This document shows positions 33,101 to 40,761 of a DNA stretch of 64,000 bases, one piece after another; position 1 is the first letter of the stretch, and the number at the start of each line of letters is the position of its first letter. The stretch covers positions 28,606-92,605 of the forward strand of contig CAJULF010000004.1 in assembly GCA_910587135.1 (NCBI GenBank). Reading direction: 5' to 3'. Position numbers and translations under genes: made by a program. The notes beneath the pieces are model-generated. The model was given only the letters and a program-made list of their open reading frames with translations, was not told where the DNA came from and did not search any database. This stretch comes from an uncultured Oscillospiraceae bacterium (GTDB taxonomy: Bacteria > Bacillota > Clostridia > Oscillospirales > Ruminococcaceae).

Positions 33101-34486
33101 AGGATACGTCTGCGCTCGCTTATCTCGGTAGTAGACGAGCGTGAGCGGCATATGTACAAGCCTGTGCGCGGGCATATCGGCTATATACGTCAGCCCGAAT
33201 TCACAAAGGAAATGCGGGAAACTCACACCATACTATGCCCGCAGATGGCACCGATACATTTCGATATGCTGGAGGCGGCGTTCAATCACAGCGGATATAA
33301 CGTCGTGATCCTTACCGACTGTTCCAAGTCGGTGGTTGATGAGGGGTTGAAGTATGTAAACAACGACGCCTGCTATCCGTCGATACTGGTAGTCGGGCAG
33401 CTTATACATGCGCTTAACAGCGGCAAATATGATGTTGAAAAGACTTCGGTCATGATAACCCAGACGGGCGGCGCGTGCCGTGCGACAAACTATGTGGGTA
33501 TGCTGAAAAAGGCGCTTAAGGACGCGGGCTTCGGCAATGTTCCGCTTATTTCGCTTAACGTTGTCGGGCTGGAAAAGCAAAGCGGCTTCAAGCTGACCGT
33601 TCCTATGGCTGTAAGAGCTTTTATGGGTATCGTGTACGGCGACGTGCTTTCACGCTGTCTGTACAAGGTGCGTCCCTACGAAAAGGTTAAGGGAAGCGCA
33701 AATGCGCTGTATGAGAAATGGCGGCTTTTCCTGCGCGAGGAGCTGCAGTCGCTCTCGCTGAAGAAATTTAACAACAATGTCAGAAATATAGTAAAGGAAT
33801 TTGAAAAGTTCCCCGTAAAAGATATTCAGAAGCCCAAGGTCGGTCTTGTGGGAGAAATTCTGGTTAAATTCCACCCCGTGGCCAATAATGATATTATCGG
33901 ACTTTTGGAGAGCGAGGGCTGCGAGGTAGTCGTGCCCGACTTGATGGGATTTTTCTATTATATCTGTTCCCACGGAGTGACCAAAAGCGAACTGCTGTAT
34001 ATTTCGGGTACTTCAAAGTTTGCGGACAACGCGGCAATCAAGGCCATACGGTTTATGGAGAGGAGCTACCGAAAGGCGGTAAAGGGCACGAAATTCGGCA
34101 GCCCCGGGGATATTTTTGAAATGCGCGAGAGGGTAAAGACGATAGTTTCTCCCGGCAATATAGCGGGGGAGGGCTGGTTCCTGTCCGCGGAAATGCTGGA
34201 GCTTATAGAAGAGGGCGTGCCGAATATAGTTTGTATGCAGCCTTTCGCGTGTCTGCCGAATCATGTAACGGGCAAGGGAGTTATCGGCGAACTTCGCCGT
34301 CAGCACCCGGAGAGCAATATCGTAGCGGTGGATTTCGACCCGGGAGCTTCCGAGGTCAACCAGGTCAACAGAATAAAGCTTATGCTTACTCAGGCATTCG
34401 CGAACGCGGGAATAAGCAGGAGGGCGGTAATCCCGCATATCTCCGCAGAGGACAAGTATTCCCAATTGCTGACGACGAACAGCTGA
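30197..34486 (+). CDS. Giant 2-hydroxyacyl-CoA dehydratase activase-like protein with DUF2229
   Basis: Protein of about 1430 residues. Two tandem BadF/BadG/BcrA/BcrD-type ATPase domains open with RVGLDIGSTTVKAAVL (residues 2-17) and LGVDAGSTTTKAVLL (near 318). Each has the cysteine site of the activase 4Fe-4S cluster (NGSCAGGTGAF and ACSSGCGSF). A cysteine-rich linker (CGKCSNNCLLT...NRCERG) leads to DUF2229 (RRGVIGFPRVLGMYENYPFW) and a dehydratase-like C-terminal region with many cysteines. Known activases use ATP to inject an electron into (R)-2-hydroxyacyl-CoA dehydratases; for this fused type the substrate is unknown and no dehydratase genes are adjacent. TTG 30197 was chosen for its AAAGGA and for the family start; ATG 30179 is an alternative. 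Confidence 0.85.
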   Translation: MKRVGLDIGSTTVKAAVLGENDELLYSRYKRHFSDIRKTVSDIISEVGAELEGERVLIAVTGSGGISVSKWLGIPFVQEVAAGTNAIKQLIPETDVAIELGGEDAKITYLTGGLEQRMNGSCAGGTGAFIDQMAALLNTNIEGLNELSKKHTTIYPIASRCGVFAKSDIQPLLNDGAKRSDVAASVFQSVVNQTISGLACGKPIRGNVAFLGGPLHYLSELRERFIETLGLAPENIIFPENANLFVAMGCAFSEESEEADISELVTKASSLESTQLREVERLAPLFGSKKELKEFNRRHAKAVIPTADIKEHKGACYLGVDAGSTTTKAVLLNKNAEIIYSYYNGNGGDPLKSVIKILNEIYSLLPDGAFIAKACTTGYGEHLIKAALGADFGEIETMAHYKAADKTLPGAEFILDIGGQDMKCMRVKNGEIESILLNEACSSGCGSFIENFANALGMSSADFAKLGLTAQNPVDLGSRCTVFMNSRVKQAQKEGATVADISAGLSYSVVKNALFKVIKLRDTSDMGEKIIVQGGTFMNDSVLRAFELICGREVVRPDKAGLMGAYGSALISLERDDGKGSTISTAEMLEGFKAEKTAARCGKCSNNCLLTITKFPDGKRYISNNRCERGAGNVSGEEKLPNLYEYKYRLLFDRDSMPADVARRGVIGFPRVLGMYENYPFWHKLFSGLGFSVRLSPKSSRDIYDKGIETMPSESVCYPAKLAHGHIQALIDSGIKLIFYPSVPYEMGDANGGDNHYNCPVVATYSEVIKNSVPELREDVKFLNPFLPIFHRKRMAERLFEEFSKLLPEMNITKTEINDALKLAYAEDEAFKDEMRRKGEETLKYLEENGKRGIVLAGRPYHVDPEINHGLPEMIAGYGFAVLTEDSVAHMEQVVRPIRVVDQWTYHTRLYAAAHVVGKHECLELVQLNSFGCGLDAITTDQVQEILRSFGKLYTCLKIDEVNNLGAARIRLRSLISVVDERERHMYKPVRGHIGYIRQPEFTKEMRETHTILCPQMAPIHFDMLEAAFNHSGYNVVILTDCSKSVVDEGLKYVNNDACYPSILVVGQLIHALNSGKYDVEKTSVMITQTGGACRATNYVGMLKKALKDAGFGNVPLISLNVVGLEKQSGFKLTVPMAVRAFMGIVYGDVLSRCLYKVRPYEKVKGSANALYEKWRLFLREELQSLSLKKFNNNVRNIVKEFEKFPVKDIQKPKVGLVGEILVKFHPVANNDIIGLLESEGCEVVVPDLMGFFYYICSHGVTKSELLYISGTSKFADNAAIKAIRFMERSYRKAVKGTKFGSPGDIFEMRERVKTIVSPGNIAGEGWFLSAEMLELIEEGVPNIVCMQPFACLPNHVTGKGVIGELRRQHPESNIVAVDFDPGASEVNQVNRIKLMLTQAFANAGISRRAVIPHISAEDKYSQLLTTNS

Positions 34487-34554
34487 CGCTTTGGCGATGT
34501 ACGAAAAAGAACAGTGCTAAAATCAAGAAGTATAGGTGCTGCAAGCACACATCA

Positions 34555-34677
34555 ACGCATCGCCCACGCAGCAAAATTTTTCGCAAGAATGCTGCCAAAG
34601 CACAGCGGAGCTTAGACAACGGGACAGTGCCGACTTGTTCGGCGCTGTGTGAAAAATTTTTGAGATAAGGAGATCAA
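34555..34677 (+). repeat. Family 2 (RBS-proximal) structured element, copy 1
   Basis: Contains ATCGCCCACGCAGCAAAAT, TTTTTCGCAAGAATG, AGCACAGCGGAGCTTAG, then a palindrome CAGTGCCGACTTGTTCGGC and GCTGTGTGAAAAATTTTTGAG, ending at ATAAGGAG, the Shine-Dalgarno sequence of the SPFH gene. It shares the CGCCCACGCAG block with copies at 35.66 and 57.9 kb. Confidence 0.6.
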
Positions 34678-35601
34678 ATGGCTACACAGAATTTTTCAAC
34701 TAACAAAAGTGATGAGAAGAAGCCGAATGTCGTGAAGATAACGCTGATAGCGGTTATCGTTGCGGCGGCGGTTATTCTGGTGTTCAACTGCTTTTCGGTG
34801 GTTGACGAGGGGTATATAGGGGTAAAGTACCAGTTCGGGAAGATTGTGGACAGCAGTCTTTCAGCGGGTCTGAATTTCCATATACCGTTTATTGAAGAGA
34901 TAAAGCCCGTGGATATACGCGAGCAGATATATTCGGTACAGACCAACGCCTATACGAGCGATACTCAGACGGTGGATAACCTGTCGCTCAAGCTGAATTA
35001 CTGCTACGACCCCACGCAGCTTTCGGATATCATACGCTCCACGGGTATAGATAATGTGGAAACAAAGCTGCTTGTGCCAAATGTGGCGAAGATATCCAAA
35101 AATGAGATAGGAAAGGTGAGGGCGGAGGATCTGGTACAGTCCCGCTCGGAGATACAGGATTCGATATACGAGGTTCTTAAGGACACTCTTGCGCCGAACG
35201 GGATAGTCGTAACGGCGTTCGCAATCGAAAATCTTGATTTTGACGACGCGTTTGAGCAGTCTATACAGGCAAAGGTAATTGCGGCGCAGGATGCTCTGAA
35301 AATGCAGAACAAGACGGTAGAGCGCGAGGAAGAAGCGCGGCAGAAGGTAATAGCTGCACAGGCAGAGGCTGATTCCCAGAAAATAAAGGCTGAAGCAGAG
35401 GCATATGCTATTGAAGTGGTTCAGGAACAGTTGGCGAAATCACCCAATTATATTGATTATCTTAAGATAAATAATTGGAACGGAGAGCTTCCTCAAGCTA
35501 TCGGAAATGAGATAAATCCGTTTATTGTTCTTGACGAGGACAACTCGCGTACAGCCGCAACGGTGAGAAATCAGAATGCTCCGAGCGGTTCCGCGGATTA
35601 A
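34678..35601 (+). CDS. SPFH/Band 7 (prohibitin-like) membrane protein
   Basis: Protein of 307 residues. A single N-terminal membrane helix at about 19-40 (VKITLIAVIVAAAVILVFNC) is followed by a prohibitin/HflC-type SPFH domain (VDEGYIGVKYQFGKIVD, GLNFHIPFIEEIKPVDIRE) and a coiled coil with EREEEARQKVIAAQAEADSQ (about 215-255). Such proteins form large membrane-bound rings tied to membrane microdomains or proteases. No NfeD or HflK partner is present. The C-terminal 40 residues are polar. RBS AAGGAG is supplied at the edge of a structured element. Confidence 0.88.
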   Translation: MATQNFSTNKSDEKKPNVVKITLIAVIVAAAVILVFNCFSVVDEGYIGVKYQFGKIVDSSLSAGLNFHIPFIEEIKPVDIREQIYSVQTNAYTSDTQTVDNLSLKLNYCYDPTQLSDIIRSTGIDNVETKLLVPNVAKISKNEIGKVRAEDLVQSRSEIQDSIYEVLKDTLAPNGIVVTAFAIENLDFDDAFEQSIQAKVIAAQDALKMQNKTVEREEEARQKVIAAQAEADSQKIKAEAEAYAIEVVQEQLAKSPNYIDYLKINNWNGELPQAIGNEINPFIVLDEDNSRTAATVRNQNAPSGSAD

Positions 35602-35659
35602 GCGGTAAAGAGCCACGAAAAAATCGAGCGTTCAAAGGCGCGTAAAGCAAAGAGCGGCA

Positions 35660-35790
35660 AAACGCCCACGCAGGAATTTTCCCGAAATCCGCCGTGAAAG
35701 CGCAGCGAAGCGGAGCTTTTGCGGAGGGATAGTGAGTTCTTGCGAAGCAAGAGCTCACGGTTCGGGAAAATTTTTCAAATAAGAAAGGAC
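35660..35790 (+). repeat. Family 2 (RBS-proximal) structured element, copy 2
   Basis: CGCCCACGCAGGAATTTTCC, CCGCCGTGAAAGCGCAGCG, AAGCGGAGC, then the palindrome GAGTTCTTGCGAAGCAAGAGCTC, and CGGGAAAATTTTTCAAATAA leading into GAAAGGA, the ribosome binding site of the helicase gene. Confidence 0.7.
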
Positions 35791-35795
35791 AGAAT

Positions 35796-38147
35796 TTGGA
35801 TTACATAACTTTAAAGAGGAAGGCACTGGACAGTTTTTTTTCACGCTCCAATGAAATGCAGCGGAAGGCAATATTTAAGGTGAACGGAGCGGTGCTTATT
35901 ATCGCGGGAGCGGGCAGCGGAAAAACCACGGTGCTGTGTAACCGCATTGCCAATATGATGCGCTTCGGTGACGCGTACAATGATAATGAGGAAAGAGCGC
36001 TCACACCCGAACAGGAGCGGTTTGTTGCGGACTTTCCGAGTATGGAGAAGACCCCCGAAAACGCAGGGCGGTTGGCGGAAATCGTTGCGGTCAAGCCCGT
36101 TAATCCGTGGAACATACTTGCGATAACGTTTACGAACAAGGCGGCGGGAGAGCTTAGACAGCGGCTTGTTGATATGATAGGGGAGGGCGCGGAGAAAATC
36201 AACGCATCTACCTTCCATTCCGCCTGTGTGAGAATACTTCGCAGGGAGATAGAGCATATCGGGTTCAGAAGCAGCTTTACAATATATGATGACGACGACG
36301 CGAAAAGGGTTCTCAAAGAAGTTCTGAAACGGCTGAATATCGATGAGAAGGTCATGAGCCCGAAGCTGTTCAAAAACAATATTTCCCGCTGCAAGGACCG
36401 AATGATATCGCCTAAGGAGTACGCGGCTATCGCGCAGGAGTCCGCGGAGCTTATCCAGGTAAAGACCGCTCAGGTATATTCGGAATATCAGGCGGCGCTT
36501 ACGGCGGCTAACGCTTTGGATTTCGACGATATTATATATCTCACGGTAAAGCTGTTCGAGCAGCAGCCGGAGGTGTTGTCCCACTACCGAAATCTTTATA
36601 AGTATATAATGGTGGACGAGTATCAGGATACCAACGTTGCACAGTATCGTCTTATATCGCTTCTGGCGGGGGATAAGTCGAATCTGTGCGTGGTGGGCGA
36701 TGATGATCAGTCTATTTACCGATTCCGCGGCGCGACGATCGAGAATATCCTCAGCTTTGAAAAACAGTATCAGAGTTGCGAGGTAATACGGCTTGAGCAG
36801 AATTACCGCTCGACGGAGAATATCCTGAACGCCGCAAACGCTGTCATCAAAAACAATTCCCACCGCAAGGGCAAGACCCTTTGGAGCGACCTGGGCGAGG
36901 GCGATAAGATACAGGTAAGGAATTACCCAAGCGAATCTATGGAAGCAAAGGCGATAACGGATATTATCCTTGACGGCGTCAAGGAGGGGGATAAATATTC
37001 CGATTTCGCGCTGCTGTATCGCTCCAACGCGCTTTCAAGAGGGTATGAGAACGCGCTGGCGAGGGCGGGAATCCCCTATAAGGTTGTGGGGGGAATGCGC
37101 TTTTTTGACCGGAAAGAAATAAGAGATATCATCGCTTATTTAGCGGTTATAAACAATCCTTACGATGAGGTCAGATTCCGCCGAATAATCAACGAGCCTA
37201 AGAGAGGTATCGGCGACGCAACGGTAGATGAGATAGTCAATATTGCGAGAGGTCTGGGAACAAGCCCCGTTGACGTGTGCCGCAGCGCGGATACCCTGCC
37301 CGCGCTTATGCGCAAGGAAAAGGCGCTTAAAGCCGCCGCAAATCTGTTCGACGAGTTGGAGGAGCTTGCGGATAACGCGAGGCTTGACGAGCTTATCGAA
37401 GCGGTGGCGGAGAAGAGCGGCTATGTTCAGATGCTGAAATCTCAGGGCGACGAGGGAGCGGCACGTCTGGAAAATATAAACGAGCTGAAATCCAATGCCA
37501 TGCAGCTGCTGGAGGAAAATCCCGAGGCAACGCTGCCCGATTTTCTGGAGCAGGTGGCGCTGGTGTCCGACCTTGACAGCTACGACGCCGAAACAGACCG
37601 CGTGTCGCTTATGACCATGCACAGCGCCAAGGGTCTGGAATTCGGGACGGTATTTATCGTGGCAGCGGAGGATAATGTTTTCCCAAGCTACATGAGCCTT
37701 AACGAGCCGTCGGAGCTGGAGGAGGAGCGCCGCCTTGCCTATGTCGCGATAACAAGAGCCAAAAAGAAACTTTTTGTTACTCACACCACCTACAGAATGC
37801 TTTACGGGCAGACCAAAGCAAACAAGCTGTCTACATTTATAAGGGAAATTCCGGAGGAGCTTACCGAGCGGCAGGGCGATCAGCCGCTCCGACAGGGATT
37901 TGCAGCGCAGAAGCCGCAAAGACGGAGCTATTTTGCCGAAGAATCCGCAAAGAAGCCCGTTACCGCTTCCCCTCATGTTACGGGAGAGGTTTTCGCGGAG
38001 GGCGACAGGGTTCGCCATAATGTTTTCGGAGAGGGCACGGTAACCGAAGCTAAGCGCATGGGCAACGACACTATGCTGTCAATAGATTTCGATACCGCAG
38101 GGCAGAAAAAGCTGATGGCGAATTTCGCAAAAATCACCAAAGCATAG
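35796..38147 (+). CDS. UvrD/PcrA-family ATP-dependent DNA helicase
   Basis: Superfamily 1A 3'-5' helicase of 783 residues. Walker A GAGSGKTT (38-45), motif II MVDEYQDTN, motif III VVGDDDQSIYRFRGA, motif IV RLEQNYRSTENIL, motif V MTMHSAKGLEF and motif VI ERRLAYVAITRAKKKLFVTH are all present, so it should be active. The C-terminal 70 residues (DRVRHNVFGEGTVTEAKRMG) form the Tudor-like domain of PcrA, which contacts RNA polymerase. Role: DNA repair, plasmid replication and removal of stalled polymerase. Start is TTG behind AAAGGA. It could be pcrA itself, but another copy elsewhere cannot be ruled out. Confidence 0.93.
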   Translation: MDYITLKRKALDSFFSRSNEMQRKAIFKVNGAVLIIAGAGSGKTTVLCNRIANMMRFGDAYNDNEERALTPEQERFVADFPSMEKTPENAGRLAEIVAVKPVNPWNILAITFTNKAAGELRQRLVDMIGEGAEKINASTFHSACVRILRREIEHIGFRSSFTIYDDDDAKRVLKEVLKRLNIDEKVMSPKLFKNNISRCKDRMISPKEYAAIAQESAELIQVKTAQVYSEYQAALTAANALDFDDIIYLTVKLFEQQPEVLSHYRNLYKYIMVDEYQDTNVAQYRLISLLAGDKSNLCVVGDDDQSIYRFRGATIENILSFEKQYQSCEVIRLEQNYRSTENILNAANAVIKNNSHRKGKTLWSDLGEGDKIQVRNYPSESMEAKAITDIILDGVKEGDKYSDFALLYRSNALSRGYENALARAGIPYKVVGGMRFFDRKEIRDIIAYLAVINNPYDEVRFRRIINEPKRGIGDATVDEIVNIARGLGTSPVDVCRSADTLPALMRKEKALKAAANLFDELEELADNARLDELIEAVAEKSGYVQMLKSQGDEGAARLENINELKSNAMQLLEENPEATLPDFLEQVALVSDLDSYDAETDRVSLMTMHSAKGLEFGTVFIVAAEDNVFPSYMSLNEPSELEEERRLAYVAITRAKKKLFVTHTTYRMLYGQTKANKLSTFIREIPEELTERQGDQPLRQGFAAQKPQRRSYFAEESAKKPVTASPHVTGEVFAEGDRVRHNVFGEGTVTEAKRMGNDTMLSIDFDTAGQKKLMANFAKITKA

Positions 38148-38282
38148 GTTTACGGGTTGAGAGTTCTAAAATTCCCCGTAAAACATATAATTTTGTTTGT
38201 ATAAATGTTATAATATGCCGCTGTGCTTGGAATAAAATTCCGTCATTATTCACGAAAATGCGCAAAAAGTTTCAATAACCCC

Positions 38283-38310
38283 TTGATTTTTTTAAAATAT
38301 AGGGTAAAAT
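38283..38310 (+). promoter_or_regulatory. Promoter of groESL
   Basis: TTGATT (38283-38288), 16-base spacer, TAAAAT (38305-38310), with the CIRCE operator five bases downstream. The region 38148-38282 shows nothing clear. Confidence 0.75.
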
Positions 38311-38314
38311 ATAA

Positions 38315-38341
38315 TTAGCACTCAATAAAACAGAGTGCTAA
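38315..38341. promoter_or_regulatory. CIRCE operator (HrcA binding site)
   Basis: Perfect TTAGCACTC-N9-GAGTGCTAA. In Firmicutes HrcA, kept folded by GroEL, binds here and represses the chaperonin operon until heat shock. Confidence 0.98.
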
Positions 38342-38350
38342 GAGAGCGCT

Positions 38351-38432
38351 GATCAAAACATGATCGTCCCGTTCGGACAAAGGGACTCGCGGGTTAGATC
38401 ACGTGACGCTTTGCTTTGATCGGCGGTTCCCT
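38351..38432 (+). ncRNA. CTCGCGGG RNA motif, copy B, in the groES leader
   Basis: Lies between CIRCE and groES. A hairpin GATCA-AAACA-TGATC, then GTCC...GGAC, AAA, and a closed domain: outer stem AGGGA (38381)/TCCCT (38428), core CTCGCGGG, inner stem GATCA (38397)/TGATC (38417). GATCA and TGATC each occur twice, so two alternative pairings exclude one another. Layout equals copy A at 19.9 kb. Confidence 0.6.
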
Positions 38433-38473
38433 AAATGTGATACGTGTAAAAATCTTTTTAGGAGGAAACATAT

Positions 38474-38812
38474 ATGACAATCAGACCATTGGCAGACAGA
38501 GTAGTTATTAAGATGGTAGAGGCTGAGGAGACCACCAAAAGCGGCATTATCCTCACAGCTTCCGCACAGGAAAAGCCCAGCGTTGCGGAGATCGTGGCGG
38601 TAGGCCCCGGCGGCATGGTGGACGGCAAGGAGATCACCATGAATGTCAAGGTAGGCGAAAGGGTGCTTGTAAGCAAGTACGCCGGCAATGAGGTCAAGGT
38701 GGACGGAGTTGAGTATTCCATCCTCAGGCAGTCGGACATTCTGGCGGTTGTTGAGTCGGACGCAAAGGCTCCCGCAAAAAAGCCCGCTGAGAAAAAGACC
38801 ACAAAGAAGTAA
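38474..38812 (+). CDS. groES: Co-chaperonin GroES with lysine-rich tail
   Basis: Co-chaperonin that caps GroEL. Residues 1-94 are a complete GroES: IRPLADRVVIKMVEAEETTK, the mobile-loop region TKSGIILTASAQEKP, GERVLVSKYAGNEVKVDGVEY and LRQSDILAVVE. Residues 95-112 add an unusual tail (DAKAPAKKPAEKKTTKK) rich in Lys, Ala and Pro that standard GroES lacks. Start behind AGGAGG. Controlled by HrcA through CIRCE and perhaps by the structured leader. groEL follows after 35 bases. Confidence 0.97.
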   Translation: MTIRPLADRVVIKMVEAEETTKSGIILTASAQEKPSVAEIVAVGPGGMVDGKEITMNVKVGERVLVSKYAGNEVKVDGVEYSILRQSDILAVVESDAKAPAKKPAEKKTTKK

Positions 38813-38847
38813 TTCGGGACAAAAGTAACTAAGGAGGACATAGTTTT

Positions 38848-40479
38848 ATGGCTAAGGATATCATTTACGGCGAGGAAGCCCGCAAGGCGCTTCAGAAGGG
38901 AATCGACACGCTTGCGGATACTGTCAAGATCACACTCGGACCGAAAGGCAGAAACGTTGTGCTGTCCAAGAAGTACGGCGCTCCGCTTATCACAAACGAT
39001 GGCGTTACGATAGCTAAGGAGATAGAGCTGGATGACGCTTTTGAGAATATGGGCGCGGCTCTTGTAAAGGAAGTTGCTACCAAGACCAACGACGCGGCGG
39101 GCGACGGAACTACCACGGCTACGCTGCTGGCGCAGGCTCTGGTTCGCGAGGGCATGAAGAATATCGCAGCAGGCGCAAACCCCATGATAGTAAAGAAGGG
39201 TATGCAGAAGGCTGTTGACGCGGCAGTTGAAGAGATCAAAACGAACTCCAAGAAGGTTCAGGGCAGCGCGGATATCGCGAGAGTAGCAACTGTTTCCGCG
39301 GGTGATGAGACCGTAGGAAAGCTGATCGCTGATGCTATGGATAAGGTTACCGCAGACGGCGTAATCACCCTTGAGGAGAGCAAGACTGCCGACACATACA
39401 GCGAGGTCGTAGAGGGTATGCAGTTTGACCGCGGTTATATCTCCCCCTATATGGTAACCGATACCGACAAGATGGAGGCGGTCGTTGACGACGCTTACAT
39501 TCTTATCACCGATAAGAAAATATCCTCTATCCAGGATATCCTTCCCCTGCTTGAGCAGATAGTTCAGTCCGGCAAGAAGCTGGTTATCATTGCGGAGGAC
39601 GTTGACGGCGACGCTCTCACAAACCTTATCCTCAACAAGCTGCGCGGCGTATTCTCCTGCGTGGCGGTAAAGGCTCCCGGCTTCGGCGACAGGCGCAAGG
39701 AAATGCTGCGTGATATCGCGATACTGACAGGCGGCGAGGTTATCACCGAGGAACTCGGTCTTGACCTTAAGGAAACACAGATAGCTCAGCTCGGACGCGC
39801 TAAGCAGGTAAAGGTTACAAAGGAAAACACCATTATCGTAAACGGCGCGGGCAAATCCGCTGATATAAAGGGTCGCATAAACGAGATAAGAGCGGCTATC
39901 GAGAACACCACCTCCGAGTTTGACAAGGAGAAGCTTCAGGAAAGACTGGCGAAGCTGGCGGGCGGCGTAGGCGTTATCAAGGTCGGCGCGGCTACCGAGG
40001 TGGAGATGAAGGAGAAGAAGCTCCGTATCGAGGACGCTCTCGCGGCAACAAAGGCTGCCGTCGAGGAGGGTATCGTAGCAGGCGGCGGAACAGCTCTGCT
40101 GAATGCTATGCCTGCTGTTGAAGCGGTTATCGAGAATCTGGACGGCGACGAGAAGACAGGCGCTAAGATAGTTCTCCGCGCACTGGAGGAGCCTGTACGT
40201 CAGATCGCGCTTAACGCGGGTCTTGAGGGTTCCGTTATCATTGATACCATAGTTCGCAAAAAGATTGTCGGCTACGGCTTTGACGCTTACAACGAGAGCT
40301 ACGGCGATATGATAAAGAAAGGTATCGTAGATCCCGCCAAGGTTACACGTTCTGCGCTTCAGAACGCGGCTTCCGTTGCGGCAATGGTGCTCACTACCGA
40401 GTCCCTTGTTGCGGATAAGCCCGAGGAAGCTCCCGCTGCTCCCGCAATGCCCGCAGGCGGCATGGGCGGAATGTATTGA
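38848..40479 (+). CDS. groEL: Chaperonin GroEL
   Basis: 60-kDa chaperonin of 543 residues. Visible: ATP-site stretch VKITLGPKGRNVVL, DGVTIAKEIEL, the GDGTTTATLLAQALV signature (86-100), GGGTALLNAMPA and the C-terminal Gly-Met tail (GGMGGMY), here short. It acts with GroES in the cytoplasm and also stabilises HrcA. RBS AAGGAGG. Second gene of the CIRCE-controlled operon, followed by a terminator hairpin. Confidence 0.99.
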   Translation: MAKDIIYGEEARKALQKGIDTLADTVKITLGPKGRNVVLSKKYGAPLITNDGVTIAKEIELDDAFENMGAALVKEVATKTNDAAGDGTTTATLLAQALVREGMKNIAAGANPMIVKKGMQKAVDAAVEEIKTNSKKVQGSADIARVATVSAGDETVGKLIADAMDKVTADGVITLEESKTADTYSEVVEGMQFDRGYISPYMVTDTDKMEAVVDDAYILITDKKISSIQDILPLLEQIVQSGKKLVIIAEDVDGDALTNLILNKLRGVFSCVAVKAPGFGDRRKEMLRDIAILTGGEVITEELGLDLKETQIAQLGRAKQVKVTKENTIIVNGAGKSADIKGRINEIRAAIENTTSEFDKEKLQERLAKLAGGVGVIKVGAATEVEMKEKKLRIEDALAATKAAVEEGIVAGGGTALLNAMPAVEAVIENLDGDEKTGAKIVLRALEEPVRQIALNAGLEGSVIIDTIVRKKIVGYGFDAYNESYGDMIKKGIVDPAKVTRSALQNAASVAAMVLTTESLVADKPEEAPAAPAMPAGGMGGMY

Positions 40480-40512
40480 TAACTGCCGGAAAACAGAATT
40501 CAATATAAATGG

Positions 40513-40534
40513 TGCTCCCCTTTTGTGGGGAGCA
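40513..40534 (+). terminator. Hairpin after groEL
   Basis: TGCTCCCC-TTTTGT-GGGGAGCA. A family 1 element begins two bases later, and a matching hairpin closes it at 40732. Confidence 0.65.
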
Positions 40535-40535
40535 T

Positions 40536-40730
40536 TCAGCTTGTAAAAAGCTTATTGACAACGCAATGTCGGCGCATGAAATTTCAAAAAGTACGCATTT
40601 GCCATTCGGCAAATGCGTACGGTTTTCGGCAGGCATGCGGAGTGCTGCGCAGCAGCACGGAGTATGGCTGGCGGAAATTTTGAAATTTTTTAAATAAACG
40701 GTCTTAGGTCAACCTTCATATTCAAACTGA
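40536..40730 (+). repeat. Family 1 intergenic repeat, copy g
   Basis: Textbook copy: TCAGCTTGTAAAAAGC start, CAACGCAATGTCGGCGCATG, AAATTTCAAAAAGT, the long palindrome GTACGCATTTGCC-ATTC-GGCAAATGCGTAC, a second core with GCATGCGGAGTGCTGCGCAG, GGAAATTTTGAAATTTTTT, TTAGGTCAACC and the end TTCAAACTGA. Confidence 0.92.
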
Positions 40731-40731
40731 C

Positions 40732-40757
40732 TGCTCCCCTAAACGGGGGAGCAATTT
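40732..40757 (+). terminator. Second GCTCCCC hairpin
   Basis: TGCTCCCC-TAAACG-GGGGAGCA then ATTTT. Near copy of the hairpin at 40513. It lies between the converging groESL and 40762 transcripts. Confidence 0.65.
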
Positions 40758-40761
40758 TGAG

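Noticed and set aside
31652..33226. Large open frame opposite the activase-like gene
   Set aside because: Antisense to a domain-supported gene, with no recognisable protein features.
38458..40503. 680-codon open frame opposite groES-groEL
   Set aside because: Antisense shadow of two highly conserved genes; no promoter, start context or domain.
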